A stretch of 34,047 nt of DNA from Anaerolineales bacterium (GTDB lineage Bacteria > Chloroflexota > Anaerolineae > Anaerolineales > UBA6663), in assembly GCA_016789245.1 (NCBI GenBank), contig JAEURM010000002.1:1-34047 (forward strand), given 5' to 3'. A model generated the notes under the pieces. The model saw nothing but the letters and a program-made list of their open reading frames with translations, was not told the DNA's origin and made no database searches. How positions within the stretch are numbered: position 1 is the first letter of the stretch; every line of letters begins with the position of its first letter. Positions 7,500 through 14,937 of this stretch are shown here, in pieces. The position numbers and the translations under genes are program-made.

Positions 7500-8117
7500 C
7501 TAACGGGCATCGGGTTGGCCCACGCCGCTGGTGCACACGGCGCCCGGCTCGGGCGTTTGCGGGCCTTGCTGATATTTACGAATGAAGAGCGGCAGGCGCG
7601 CATCATTGGCATCCGTTAGTTGCAATTGCAAGCCCCACGCCGAAGCCACAATGGGCGAAGGCAGACCGGGGAAAGGCGAGAGCAGAGTGTACTCACGGCC
7701 AGTGGCCAAACTGCGGAGTTTTTCCACGCTGGCCGCATCCAATTCCGGCTGATACGTAATCCACACCGCGCCATGCTCCAAAGAGTGTACGGCATTTTCG
7801 CTCAGCACTGGCTGATCATAGATACCGCAGTTTTGCCATTGCGCGTTGTGCGGGCCACCAGCGGGCGGCGTTTGCGGATATTGCACAATGCCTTGTACGT
7901 GCCCGCGCTCTAAGCCCGGAAATTGCTGAACACCTTCAATGGGCCGCGAAAGGGCGGTGCGTTCTTGAATAGTAAAATAAGTGGCCACGCCAATGATGAG
8001 GACGAGCGCCAATAAAATACCGCCAATGACGAGGGCCGGCGTGGGGATGCCAGACCGTGCGGCTTGGGCGGCTTGAGCTTTGCGCGTTTGGCGCGAGGAG
8101 GGGGGCGTTTGGGTCAT
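7500..8117 (-). CDS. DUF3105 membrane-anchored protein (tandem paralogue)
   Basis: The protein has 205 residues. A basic, Gln-rich N-terminus (residues 1-27) precedes one transmembrane segment (PALVIGGILLALVLIIGVATYF). The rest is an extracytoplasmic DUF3105 domain with GGPHNAQWQNCGIY and HSLEHGAVWITYQPEL. Unlike its downstream neighbour it lacks a lipobox, so the two paralogues are anchored differently. The start is the ATG at 8115-8117 with GGAAGAG six bases upstream; an in-frame TTG at 8129 is less likely. The C-terminal tail GPQTPEPGAVCTSGVGQPD matches that of the paralogue almost exactly. The role is unknown; the neighbours suggest metal or redox functions at the cell surface. Confidence 0.87.
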   Translation of the reverse strand: MTQTPPSSRQTRKAQAAQAARSGIPTPALVIGGILLALVLIIGVATYFTIQERTALSRPIEGVQQFPGLERGHVQGIVQYPQTPPAGGPHNAQWQNCGIYDQPVLSENAVHSLEHGAVWITYQPELDAASVEKLRSLATGREYTLLSPFPGLPSPIVASAWGLQLQLTDANDARLPLFIRKYQQGPQTPEPGAVCTSGVGQPDAR

Positions 8118-8145
8118 GTTCTCTTCCAAAAGAATTTAGATTTTG

Positions 8146-8196
8146 GGACGCAGATAAACGCAGATGAGCGCAGATGGTTATTGAAACTCTGCGTCC
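8146..8196. repeat. CGCAGAT tandem words with inverted copy
   Basis: CGCAGAT occurs three times at a 10-base period (8149, 8159, 8169). GGACGCAGA (8146-8154) is perfectly complementary to TCTGCGTCC (8188-8196). The element fills most of the gap between the membrane protein and DUF3105 genes. Confidence 0.7.
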
Positions 8197-8230
8197 TTTG
8201 CGGTTAACGCCCAAATTATAACGGGCGAAA

Positions 8231-8629
8231 TTAAGAATGGGTTGAGACTTTGGGCCACCTGAGCAAACGCACCACGCATACCATCAGCGCTACTTCCACC
8301 ACCACGGAGAACAAATCTAGAAAGCGGATGGCTTCCGTGCGGCCGGCCTCCGGCCCAAAGAACGGGATGCCAATAAACCGCGTGGTGGCCCACAGCGCAA
8401 TGATGGCGGCGTTGCCCAAAATGCCCGTCCACAGCACCTCGCGGCTGGGCGGCTGGTAAGCCACCAGCATCATGGCGTACAAGAATTGGCAGGCCGAAGC
8501 AATAACAAAAAACATGCCGTAGCCCAGCCACTCATCAAAGTGCTCGGGCGCGGCAATAATGTGCACAAACCCCGCCAACCCAGAGAGTGCGGCGGCGGCG
8601 TATAGCCAGCGTTGGGCCGTCATCAACAT
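8231..8629 (-). CDS. Small four-helix membrane protein, unknown
   Basis: I do not recognise a named family. The 132-residue product is almost entirely hydrophobic, with four predicted transmembrane segments at about residues 8-28, 37-57, 65-85 and 100-122. Two histidines and acidic residues lie at the end of helix 1 (FVHIIAAPEHFDEW), and a conserved-looking FFGPEAGRTEA loop lies between helices 3 and 4. The ATG at 8627-8629 or the one at 8621-8623 could be the start; sequence further upstream falls in a repeat and does not look coding. It sits between the metal ABC permease and the DUF3105 pair on the same strand, so a link to metal handling is possible but unproven. Confidence 0.72.
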   Translation of the reverse strand: MLMTAQRWLYAAAALSGLAGFVHIIAAPEHFDEWLGYGMFFVIASACQFLYAMMLVAYQPPSREVLWTGILGNAAIIALWATTRFIGIPFFGPEAGRTEAIRFLDLFSVVVEVALMVCVVRLLRWPKVSTHS

Positions 8630-8714
8630 GCTTGGAATTGTAGCGTGAAACGTGAAGCGTAGAGCGTATTTCGTTGTGGGGCGTGAATTGCAGGTAAAGC
8701 GCGTTAGCCCACCG

Positions 8715-9830
8715 TCACAGCGCGTCGCGCGCGGCGCGGGCCTCCGCAAAAGTGCGGCCAGCGGTGGTGAGCATGAGATGCCCATTTACGCGTTCTACCA
8801 AACCGGCATTCCGCGCATGCTGAATGGTTTGTTGCGCAAACTGCGGCGTCCAACGCAGTTCATCGCTTAGGTGGGCCACGGCACTCTCGGCGTGAGAATT
8901 ATCACTGTGCTCATGCGTGTGCAAGTGCATCACCAGCGTCTCGCTGGCAAACTGCACGCGCTGAGTGCGCAGACGCAGAGCGCGCGCCACCGCGCCGTAC
9001 TCCGGAGAAAAGATAAGGGCCAGTGCAAAAAATACGCCGTTAAGCGTGGCGATGGAACCGGCGATAGAGGCGTTTACTTCCACGGCTAGAAAGAAGCCAC
9101 CCATAGCGCTGGCCGCGCCAATGCCGCCCGCCAGCCCAATCATCACGGGCAAACGGTGCGTCAGCAGGTAGGCGGTGGCGGCGGGCACAATCATCAGCGC
9201 CACCGTCAGCACCGCGCCCACGGCCGTAAACGCGCCCACCGCCGTGATGGAGACCACCGTCATCAGGCCGTAGTGAATGAAGAGTGGCGAGAAGCCCAGC
9301 GCGGCGGCGAGGCCACCATCAAACGTAGCCAGCTTGAGCTCTTTGTAAAACAGCGTGATGAATAGAAAGTTGATGAGGGTGAGCGTGCCCATTACCCACA
9401 AACTTTGGGGGCCGAGGTTGGCCTCCCCAATGATGAGTGATTCCAGCGCGGCGAATTCTAGGTTGCCGTACAAAATCGCATCCGCATCCAAGTGCACGTT
9501 GGCAAAGAAGCGTGAAACTACCACGGTGCCCAGCGCGAACATGGCCGGAAACACGATGCCGATGGCGGCATCATTGCCCACGCGGCCACTTTTTTGCAGA
9601 GCTTCCACCATACTAACGGTGAGCACCGCCGCCGCCGCCGCCCCCACAAAACCCGCCAGCAAGTTGGGGCCTTGCGCCACAAAGTAGCCGGCAATTAGGC
9701 CGGGCAAAATAGCGTGGCTAATAGCATCGGCTAGCATGCTCATTTTGCGCAAAACGAGAAACGCGCCCAGTAGTGAGCAGGCGAGAGCCACAAGCACGCC
9801 GGTGAGAATGATGACGGTAGCGGAGGACAT
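8715..9830 (-). CDS. Mn/Zn ABC transporter permease with C-terminal winged-helix tail
   Basis: Residues 1 to about 280 form an ABC-3 family permease with eight or nine membrane helices. It has the family features GAFLVLRKMSMLADAISHAILPG and LYKELKLATFDGGLAAALGF. After it comes a His-rich linker (LHTHEHSDNSH). About 70 residues with winged-helix character end the protein: LSDELRWTPQFAQQTIQHAR, LVERVNGHLMLTTAGRTFAEA. Similar DtxR-like tails are known on MntC-type permeases and on chlamydial YtgC, where the tail acts as a repressor. The ATG at 9828-9830 opens the conserved membrane domain; the reading frame extends further upstream only into repeat DNA. With the 300-residue permease, the ATPase and the lipoprotein upstream it would make a Tro/Mnt-like importer. 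Confidence 0.9.
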   Translation of the reverse strand: MSSATVIILTGVLVALACSLLGAFLVLRKMSMLADAISHAILPGLIAGYFVAQGPNLLAGFVGAAAAAVLTVSMVEALQKSGRVGNDAAIGIVFPAMFALGTVVVSRFFANVHLDADAILYGNLEFAALESLIIGEANLGPQSLWVMGTLTLINFLFITLFYKELKLATFDGGLAAALGFSPLFIHYGLMTVVSITAVGAFTAVGAVLTVALMIVPAATAYLLTHRLPVMIGLAGGIGAASAMGGFFLAVEVNASIAGSIATLNGVFFALALIFSPEYGAVARALRLRTQRVQFASETLVMHLHTHEHSDNSHAESAVAHLSDELRWTPQFAQQTIQHARNAGLVERVNGHLMLTTAGRTFAEARAARDAL

Positions 9831-9837
9831 AGGTGAG

Positions 9838-9928
9838 TGTGAAACAGAGTGCGTATTTCGTGTTGCGTATTGCGTAGTGAACTGGTTTATGAAATACGGA
9901 ATACGATATACGCAATACGAATATGAAA
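9838..9928. repeat. CGTATT/GCGTAGTG-word intergenic repeat
   Basis: The segment is built of CGTATT, TGCGTA and GCGTAGTG words on the left (9849-9880) and their complements on the right (AAATACGGAATACGATATAC, then GCAATACG). The two halves can form an imperfect hairpin. Related sequence is found at 24063-24135 and 32527-32570, and weaker versions at about 8640-8695 and 11527-11575. Confidence 0.65.
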
Positions 9929-9930
9929 CG

Positions 9931-10521
9931 CTATCTAAATCTCGGAATAAATCTACCCGTGCGTTGCATGTATTGGCGGTAAGTTTCGCCAAATGTTTCA
10001 ATCAGGCGGGCTTCTTCTTTGGGCGTGCGCCAGAGCAAAATGGCAAGGCCGGGTGCCAGCGCCACCACCAGCCACCATAGCGCCGTGAGCGTGCTGATGG
10101 CCAGAAACATCAGTGTACCCACGCTGTACAACGGGTGCCGCACCCAGCGGTATGGCCCGTGCGTGATGAGCTGATGATTCTGCCGCGTAGCTTGCGTGGG
10201 TGAAATGTTGTTTCCAATGCTACTGAAAATCCAGTACACCAGCGGGATGCAGGCTAACGCCACTGCCGCCGCCAACCAGCGGAGCCACTCTGGCAAAGTG
10301 AGGCGCGCCCACGCTACCCAATCTGGGTTGATGAGATAACCAAACAGCGGCAAGAGCGCCAGCAAGCCGTACAGCCGCAAAAACTTTACTAGCCCTTGCC
10401 CTTCAGTGGTGCGCATCCGCCCGCCTTGCTTCTCGGCTTGGTGGCGGAAATAGACGCTGATGCTGATGGCGCTTACCAGCACCACAACAGTGATAATGCG
10501 GAAGATAGTTTCAGTGTTCAT
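9931..10521 (-). CDS. Isoprenylcysteine carboxyl methyltransferase / PEMT-family membrane methyltransferase
   Basis: The 196-residue protein has four to five transmembrane segments followed by the family signature GPYRWVRHPLYSVGTLMFL. The C-terminal RTPKEEARLIETFGETYRQYMQRTGRFIP carries the acidic E-E and Y-x2-Y pattern of this superfamily. Such proteins methylate membrane-embedded substrates, such as lipids or prenylated groups, with S-adenosylmethionine at the inner membrane; the bacterial substrate is rarely known. It sits between the two permease genes of a metal importer, with about 100-base gaps on both sides that hold repeats. It is therefore probably an insertion into the ancestral four-gene importer order and may share only the transcript. 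Confidence 0.85.
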   Translation of the reverse strand: MNTETIFRIITVVVLVSAISISVYFRHQAEKQGGRMRTTEGQGLVKFLRLYGLLALLPLFGYLINPDWVAWARLTLPEWLRWLAAAVALACIPLVYWIFSSIGNNISPTQATRQNHQLITHGPYRWVRHPLYSVGTLMFLAISTLTALWWLVVALAPGLAILLWRTPKEEARLIETFGETYRQYMQRTGRFIPRFR

Positions 10522-10554
10522 GGTGTTCGGACTTCCAAAGTTGTAATGTGTGCA

Positions 10555-10620
10555 GACCTATCAGGTGGCGCGGTTTCGGTTCTAAAGATTGATGATTTTT
10601 CTCGCGTCACCTGACAGGTC
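10555..10620. repeat. Inverted repeat GACCTATCAGGTG / CACCTGACAGGTC
   Basis: GACCTATCAGGTG (10555-10567) pairs with CACCTGACAGGTC (10608-10620) at 12 of 13 positions, around a 40-base loop. The right arm ends at the base before the permease stop codon, so on the minus strand the hairpin starts immediately after that gene. There is no T-tract, so it is called a repeat. Confidence 0.65.
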
Positions 10621-11523
10621 TTAATTGATATCCGGCGCTTCTAGCACGCGGCGGCGGTGGCGCAACCAATCCCACACAAAGCCACGCGCGGAGCCAAAGG
10701 CCAGTGAGAGCAGAACAATCACGGTGAGACTTAAGATAATCATTGGGCCGGTGGGGATGCGGTTCTCACTAATGCTAATCAGCGCGCCGCTCACGCCAGA
10801 AGCCGCACCAAACAGAGCGGCCAGCCCCAGCATATGGTTCAGCCGGTTCGTCCACTGCCGTGCCGCCGCCGCTGGGCCGACTAACATCGCCGCCATCAGC
10901 ACCACACCCACCGTTTGTAAGCCAATCACAATCGCAATCACAATTAATGAAGTGAGCAGAATGCTCAGCCGCCGGGTGCCAAAACCTAAGCTGGCCGCGA
11001 AATCCGCATCAAAGGTGATGAGCTTGAATTCTTTATACAGAAGCGTGACGATACCGAGCGCTACGCCGCCCAACAGCGCCATAGTGATGACGTTTTCTTC
11101 CACCAAGGTGGCCGCTTGCCCAAACAGATATTTATCCAATCCGGCTTGGTTGGCATCGCCGGTGCGTTGGATGAGAGTGAGCAAAACAATGCCAAAGCCA
11201 AAGAACACGCTGAGGATGATGCCGAGCGCGGCGTCTTCATCCAGCGGCGTTTGACGGACGATGTACAGTAAAAGCAAAGTGCCGAGCCAGCCAGCAATGG
11301 CCGCGCCCAACATCAGCACAATGGGTGCTTTGAGGCCGGTGAGCATAAAGGCGAGGCAAATGCCAGGCAGGGCGGCGTGAGCCAGCGCGTCACCCAGCAA
11401 GCCTTGGCGGCGCAAAATGGCAAAACAGCCTAGCACGCCACTCACCACGCCCAGCAGAGCCGAGCCGAGCGCCACGTTGCGGAGGGTGTAATCAAACAGG
11501 AGTTCAGAAAGTAATTCAATCAC
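10621..11523 (-). CDS. Mn/Zn ABC transporter permease
   Basis: A 300-residue ABC-3 family (ZnuB/MntD/TroD-like) inner-membrane permease with about eight helices. Family landmarks are VSGVLGCFAILRRQGLLGDALAHAALPG, the coupling segment LYKEFKLITFDADFAASLGF, and the late VGVVLMAAMLVGPAAAARQ. It lacks the cytoplasmic winged-helix tail of its partner encoded downstream and ends in a short Arg-rich tail. The start is a GTG at 11521-11523. It lies 67 bases downstream of the ATPase gene. With the lipoprotein, ATPase and second permease it reproduces the gene content of Mnt/Tro importers. The metal (Mn, Zn or Fe) cannot be fixed from this subunit. Confidence 0.93.
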   Translation of the reverse strand: MIELLSELLFDYTLRNVALGSALLGVVSGVLGCFAILRRQGLLGDALAHAALPGICLAFMLTGLKAPIVLMLGAAIAGWLGTLLLLYIVRQTPLDEDAALGIILSVFFGFGIVLLTLIQRTGDANQAGLDKYLFGQAATLVEENVITMALLGGVALGIVTLLYKEFKLITFDADFAASLGFGTRRLSILLTSLIVIAIVIGLQTVGVVLMAAMLVGPAAAARQWTNRLNHMLGLAALFGAASGVSGALISISENRIPTGPMIILSLTVIVLLSLAFGSARGFVWDWLRHRRRVLEAPDIN

Positions 11524-11590
11524 TGTAGTGAAACGTAAAACGTGCTGGGTATCGTGTGCGCCGTGAGGTTACGCAATCCATTTTGTGAAT

Positions 11591-12322
11591 TTAGTGCCCA
11601 TGTTTGAATGCGTACATGCGGCCACCGTAGGCTTTAGTGAGATTTTCTTGCGTAAAAACGTTGGCAAACGGGCCGGCCGCAATCAGCCGCACGTTGAGGA
11701 GCGCCACCCAATCAAAGTAATCGGGCGCGGAGTCCAAATCATGGTGCACGCAAATCACGGTTTTGCCTTGCGCCCGCAAATCATGGAGCAGGGCCACAAT
11801 CGCCTTTTCTGTCAGCGCGTCCACGCCCACAAACGGCTCATCCATGAAGTACAGTTGCGCACTTTGCGCCAACGCCCGCGCCAAAAATACACGCTGTTGC
11901 TGGCCGCCGCTCAGTTGGCTAATTTGCCGTTTGGCAAAATCGGCCATGCCCACTTTGGCCAAGCACTCCAACGCCCAATCATGCTGGTGCTTGCCGGGCC
12001 GCTTTACCCAGCCTAGCGCGCCATACGTGCCCATCAGCACCACATCCAGCGCATCGGTTGGAAAATCCCAATCCACACTGGTGCGTTGCGGCACGTAGCC
12101 CACCAAGTGCCGGTTCTCACGGTAGCTTTTGCCAAAGAAGTGCACGGTTCCAGCGGCGGCGGGGATGAGGCCGAGCGCGGCTTTGATGAGGGTGCTTTTA
12201 CCAGCGCCGTTCGGCCCAATTATGGCCGCCAAGCTCCCGGCTGGAATTTCCAAATCCACATCCCACAGCACGGGTTTTTCGCGGTAAGCAACGGTTAGGT
12301 CTTTGATGGAAACAGGGGTCAT
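11591..12322 (-). CDS. Mn/Zn ABC transporter ATP-binding protein
   Basis: The 243-residue protein is a complete ABC ATPase powering import. Walker A is GPNGAGKST (residues 36-44), the signature is LSGGQQQR (137-144), Walker B is LYFMDEP with Asp161-Glu162, and the switch histidine is in CVHHD (about 193-194). The Q-loop region VPQRTSVDWDFPTDALDVVLMG is characteristic of the MntB/TroB/ZnuC branch that transports first-row transition metals. It sits between the substrate-binding lipoprotein (upstream) and a permease gene (downstream) on the same strand. A short repeat occupies the 71-base gap upstream. A His-rich C-terminal end (KHGH) may be incidental. Confidence 0.95.
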   Translation of the reverse strand: MTPVSIKDLTVAYREKPVLWDVDLEIPAGSLAAIIGPNGAGKSTLIKAALGLIPAAAGTVHFFGKSYRENRHLVGYVPQRTSVDWDFPTDALDVVLMGTYGALGWVKRPGKHQHDWALECLAKVGMADFAKRQISQLSGGQQQRVFLARALAQSAQLYFMDEPFVGVDALTEKAIVALLHDLRAQGKTVICVHHDLDSAPDYFDWVALLNVRLIAAGPFANVFTQENLTKAYGGRMYAFKHGH

Positions 12323-12336
12323 ATCAAATCGGTGTT

Positions 12337-12384
12337 GAGTGCCGGGTGTCGAGAGTCAATCTTAGCGAAGGACACTCGACACTC
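12337..12384. repeat. GAGTGTCGAGTGTC-type inverted repeat
   Basis: GAGTGCCGGGTGTC (12337-12350) pairs with GACACTCGACACTC (12371-12384) at 12 of 14 positions. The same word family makes the larger element at 20276-20364. It lies between the lipoprotein and ATPase genes of the metal importer operon. Confidence 0.7.
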
Positions 12385-12393
12385 AATATAGAA

Positions 12394-13329
12394 CTATCTC
12401 AATGAGTTAACAATCGTATCTACGTTGTGCCGCACCATGCCAATGTAGGTGCCTTCTGGCGTGCTGGCCGCGCCCATCGCATCTGAGAACAACTGCCCAC
12501 CAATTTTCACTTCCCAGCCTTTGGCTTCCACCGCTTTTTGCACGGCTTCAATCGTGGCCTGCGGCACAGACGATTCCACAAAGATGGCTTTGACTTGCCG
12601 TTGAATGATGAACTCGGCCAAGTCTTGCACATCTTTAGCGCCGGCTTCGGTGGCGGTGCTGGTGCCTTGTAGGCCGCGTACTTCCACGCCGTACTGCTGA
12701 CCAAAATAGCCAAAGGCATCGTGCGCCGTAATCAGCACGCGGCTGGTTTCTGGCAGGCTGGTAATTTGCGTTTTCACATATTGGTGCAAAGTGTCCAACT
12801 CTTTCAGGTAAGCGTCCGCGTTTTGCTGGTAAGTGCTGGCGTGGCTTGGATCTAGCGCCTGCATTTCCTTGCTGATTTTGCGCACCGCATCTTGCCACAG
12901 CGTCACATCAAACCAAATGTGCGGGTCATACTTGCCTTCAAATTCAATCGGCTGGCGCAGTTTGCTCGCGTCAATGTCTTCGCTCACGGCAAATGTGGGT
13001 TTGCCAGAACGCGCTAATTTCACAAACACATCCGTCATGCGGCCTTCTAGCTCCAAACCGCCATAAAAAATCACATCGGCGTTTTCTAGTGTTTGCACAT
13101 CACTGGCGGTGGGCTTGTATAAGTGCGGGTCCACGCCCGGCCCCATCAGCGCCACCACGTTCACGCGCTCGCCGCCCACATTCTTGGCAATGTCTCCAAT
13201 CATGCCCACCGTCGTCACCAGATTAATGGTACGGTCAGCTAAGTTGCCGCCGGTGGAATTACCGCCGCTCGGCGCACATGCGGCCAGTAGTAGGCTCATC
13301 ACCATCATTCCTAAAATCAAACGTCTCAT
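12394..13329 (-). CDS. Mn/Zn ABC transporter substrate-binding lipoprotein, TroA-like
   Basis: This is a 311-residue cluster A-I metal-binding protein. The signal peptide ends in the lipobox LLLAAC, with Cys18 as the lipidated residue. Expected metal ligands are His69 (VDPHLY), His137 (YDPHIWFD), His203 (ITAHDAFGYF) and Asp283 (LFSDAMG). A His at the third position, where PsaA and MntC have Glu, is like TroA and ZnuA and is compatible with zinc as well as manganese. The RGLQGTSTATEAG segment supports the TroA branch. No long His-rich loop of the ZnuA kind is present. It captures the metal outside the membrane for the permease pair encoded downstream. It lies 24 bases after the membrane protein gene, inside the regulator-led operon. 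Confidence 0.95.
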   Translation of the reverse strand: MRRLILGMMVMSLLLAACAPSGGNSTGGNLADRTINLVTTVGMIGDIAKNVGGERVNVVALMGPGVDPHLYKPTASDVQTLENADVIFYGGLELEGRMTDVFVKLARSGKPTFAVSEDIDASKLRQPIEFEGKYDPHIWFDVTLWQDAVRKISKEMQALDPSHASTYQQNADAYLKELDTLHQYVKTQITSLPETSRVLITAHDAFGYFGQQYGVEVRGLQGTSTATEAGAKDVQDLAEFIIQRQVKAIFVESSVPQATIEAVQKAVEAKGWEVKIGGQLFSDAMGAASTPEGTYIGMVRHNVDTIVNSLR

Positions 13330-13353
13330 TCTCAGAATCTCCAGTTCAATTAT

Positions 13354-14046
13354 TTAGAGTTGCCACAGTGTGAACGTTAGGCAAGCAAAAAAAACTAAGA
13401 AAGCAATGTTGAAACCGGCGCCTTCTAACCCCTCGCTGATTTTGGGCAGGAGGCGGCGCACGGCGAGCCAAGCCAGCAGGGCGGTGAGCGGGTTGACGGC
13501 GGCCATCCACACTGGGAAGCGCGTGCCGCCCATCAGCACTGCCGCCGAAAACCACACTGAAGCGAGTATGATGCTGACCAGCACCGCACCGTAACTAATC
13601 ATTAGGATTTGGCGCAGGCGGGTGAGCATTTGCGTGATGACGGTTTGCGCTTCGCCGGCTAAGGCGTTGAGGGCTTTTACGTACTCGCCCAAAAAGGTGA
13701 ACGTGCCGTGCACAAACGGAGACATGGCAAAGCCCACGCCGAACAGCACCACGACCGGCCAAACCGCCCATAGGCCAGCCGTTTCCAAACCGTAATACAG
13801 TGGCCACAGCCCAATAAAAAGCAAAGGCGTTGCAAAAACACCCAGCAAGCCGCCCCACATCAGCCGCCACCACGGCAGGGCTACCATCTTTTCAGAGCCA
13901 GACAGCAACTTAGCGTGCGGTTGCAAATTGGGATAATCGGCCAAGCGTGCCTTAACGGCCAGCAGAAGCACATCGCCCGTGGCATAAAGGATTGAACCGA
14001 GCATGGCCAGCAGGCCCGTAACCAAAATTGAATTGAGCGCCAACAT
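13354..14046 (-). CDS. Polytopic membrane protein, unknown (possibly DUF6796-like)
   Basis: The 230-residue protein has about six transmembrane segments (near residues 8-28, 63-85, 90-112, 145-167, 175-200 and 208-228). A soluble loop (residues about 30-60, KARLADYPNLQPHAKLLSG) follows helix 1. The pattern of a GDVLLL motif in helix 1 and a long loop with PLLFIGLWPLYYGLE reminds me of DUF6796-type membrane proteins, but I hold that loosely. The ATG at 14044-14046 has GGAG upstream and lies 4 bases after the regulator stop, so it is translationally linked to the DtxR-family gene. This placement suggests metal-dependent expression. No catalytic motif is seen. Confidence 0.75.
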   Translation of the reverse strand: MLALNSILVTGLLAMLGSILYATGDVLLLAVKARLADYPNLQPHAKLLSGSEKMVALPWWRLMWGGLLGVFATPLLFIGLWPLYYGLETAGLWAVWPVVVLFGVGFAMSPFVHGTFTFLGEYVKALNALAGEAQTVITQMLTRLRQILMISYGAVLVSIILASVWFSAAVLMGGTRFPVWMAAVNPLTALLAWLAVRRLLPKISEGLEGAGFNIAFLVFFACLTFTLWQL

Positions 14047-14050
14047 ACTC

Positions 14051-14710
14051 TTACTCCGCTTCCACAAAAATTTTGTCCGTCACCGCGCGGCCTAGCGCAT
14101 GCGTTTTATCACCCACCGCCACGTGAATGGGGCCATCAAAGGGTGCGCGCTCAGTCACGGTTACGCTGGTTTGCAGGGTCAAGCCCAGTTCAGTGAGGTA
14201 GCGCAAAAATTCAGAATCACCATCACGCACGCGGGCCACGCGCACCGTTTGGCCCACCGCAATCTCGCTCAGGGGCAGGCGGCAGGCCTCGGCCACTGTG
14301 CCGGCTTTGGTGGGGATGGGGTCACCGTGCGGGTCAAGCTTCGGGTCACCCAACAGCGCCGCAATCTTGTCTTCAAACTCTTCAGAAATCACGTGCTCCA
14401 GCTTCTCCGCTTCCGCATCCACCCGGTCCCACTCGTAGCCCAACGCCTCCGCCAAATACAACTCAATCAGCCGGTGGTGGCGGATAACTTCTAGCGCAAT
14501 TTTGCGCCCGGCCGGCGTCAGCGTCATGCCCTGATGCCGCTCATAGTTCACCAGCCGGGGCCGCGTTTTGGAGAGTTTTTGCACCATCCCCGTCACCGAG
14601 GCGGGCGCTACATTTAGATGGACGGCGAGCAGAGACGTGCTGACTTGGCCGAAATCTTCTTCAATTTCGTAAATGGCCTTGAGATAATCTTCGGTGGCAT
14701 GGGTGAGCAT
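14051..14710 (-). CDS. DtxR/MntR-family metal-dependent transcriptional regulator
   Basis: The 219-residue protein has the three-part DtxR layout. Residues 1-70 form a winged helix with the recognition region VAPASVTGMVQKLSK. Residues 70-140 form the dimerisation and metal-binding domain with the typical VIRHHRLIELYLAEALGYEWDRV and ISEEFEDKIAALLGDPKLDPHGDPIP. Residues about 150-218 form an SH3/FeoA-like domain. His residues in IRHHR and DPHGDP and the Glu-rich helix are the expected ligands. It is the first gene of the Mn/Zn importer operon. An 18-bp palindrome just after the predicted start point is the likely autoregulatory operator, so metal-loaded protein would shut down uptake. Whether it senses Mn, Fe or Zn is not resolved. 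Confidence 0.93.
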   Translation of the reverse strand: MLTHATEDYLKAIYEIEEDFGQVSTSLLAVHLNVAPASVTGMVQKLSKTRPRLVNYERHQGMTLTPAGRKIALEVIRHHRLIELYLAEALGYEWDRVDAEAEKLEHVISEEFEDKIAALLGDPKLDPHGDPIPTKAGTVAEACRLPLSEIAVGQTVRVARVRDGDSEFLRYLTELGLTLQTSVTVTERAPFDGPIHVAVGDKTHALGRAVTDKIFVEAE

Positions 14711-14731
14711 ATTTGTATTTCCGAAATCAGC

Positions 14732-14788
14732 ATTTAGGCATGCCTAAATTTATTGCGCCAGTATAGGCGGAGACTGAAGCGTTGTCAA
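14732..14788 (-). promoter_or_regulatory. Promoter and DtxR-type operator of the metal importer operon
   Basis: On the minus strand TTGACA (14783-14788) and TATACT (14760-14765) are exactly 17 bases apart, a near-consensus sigma70-type promoter. ATTTAGGCATGCCTAAAT (14732-14749) is a perfect 18-bp palindrome placed about 4-21 bases after the expected start of transcription. TTTAGGnnnnnnCCTAAA-like boxes are typical targets of DtxR-family repressors such as TroR and IdeR, and the regulator gene begins 22 bases further on. Confidence 0.88.
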
Positions 14789-14826
14789 GCGGGAAAATTT
14801 TAGCTATCCAATAGTTCGCATAATCG

Positions 14827-14892
14827 TCAATACGAATTTCACGAATGACGCGAATTGAGAGTGTTTCGTGAAATTTGTGCAATTCGTGTTGA
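14827..14892. repeat. AATTCGTG-word imperfect inverted repeat
   Basis: The left arm from 14827 (TCAATACGAATTTCACGAAT) and the right arm ending at 14892 (complement TCAACACGAATTGCACAAAT) agree at about 20 of 26 positions. The words AATTTCACGAAT and AATTCGTG recur within the arms. The element lies between the divergent DtxR and JAMM genes, outside the regulator promoter. Confidence 0.65.
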
Positions 14893-14921
14893 CGGTTGCC
14901 CACCGAGCATGGAGCCACAGG

Positions 14922-14927
14922 TATAAT
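14922..14927 (+). promoter_or_regulatory. Candidate -10 box for the JAMM gene
   Basis: A perfect TATAAT ends 10 bases before the ATG at 14938 and 7 bases before an in-frame GTG at 14935. A start of transcription at the usual distance would fall on or next to the start codon, so the mRNA would be nearly leaderless. No good -35 at 16-18 bases spacing is present, so confidence is limited. Confidence 0.45.
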
Positions 14928-14937
14928 CCCCGCTGTG

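Noticed and set aside
9831..10001. N-terminal extension of the second permease up to position 10001
   Set aside because: The extra residues are encoded by an intergenic repeat, lack membrane character and are not part of the permease family. The ATG at 9828-9830 opens the first conserved helix.
14727..14918. 63-residue minus-strand frame upstream of the DtxR gene
   Set aside because: It overlaps the promoter, the operator and a repeat, and has no ribosome-binding site.
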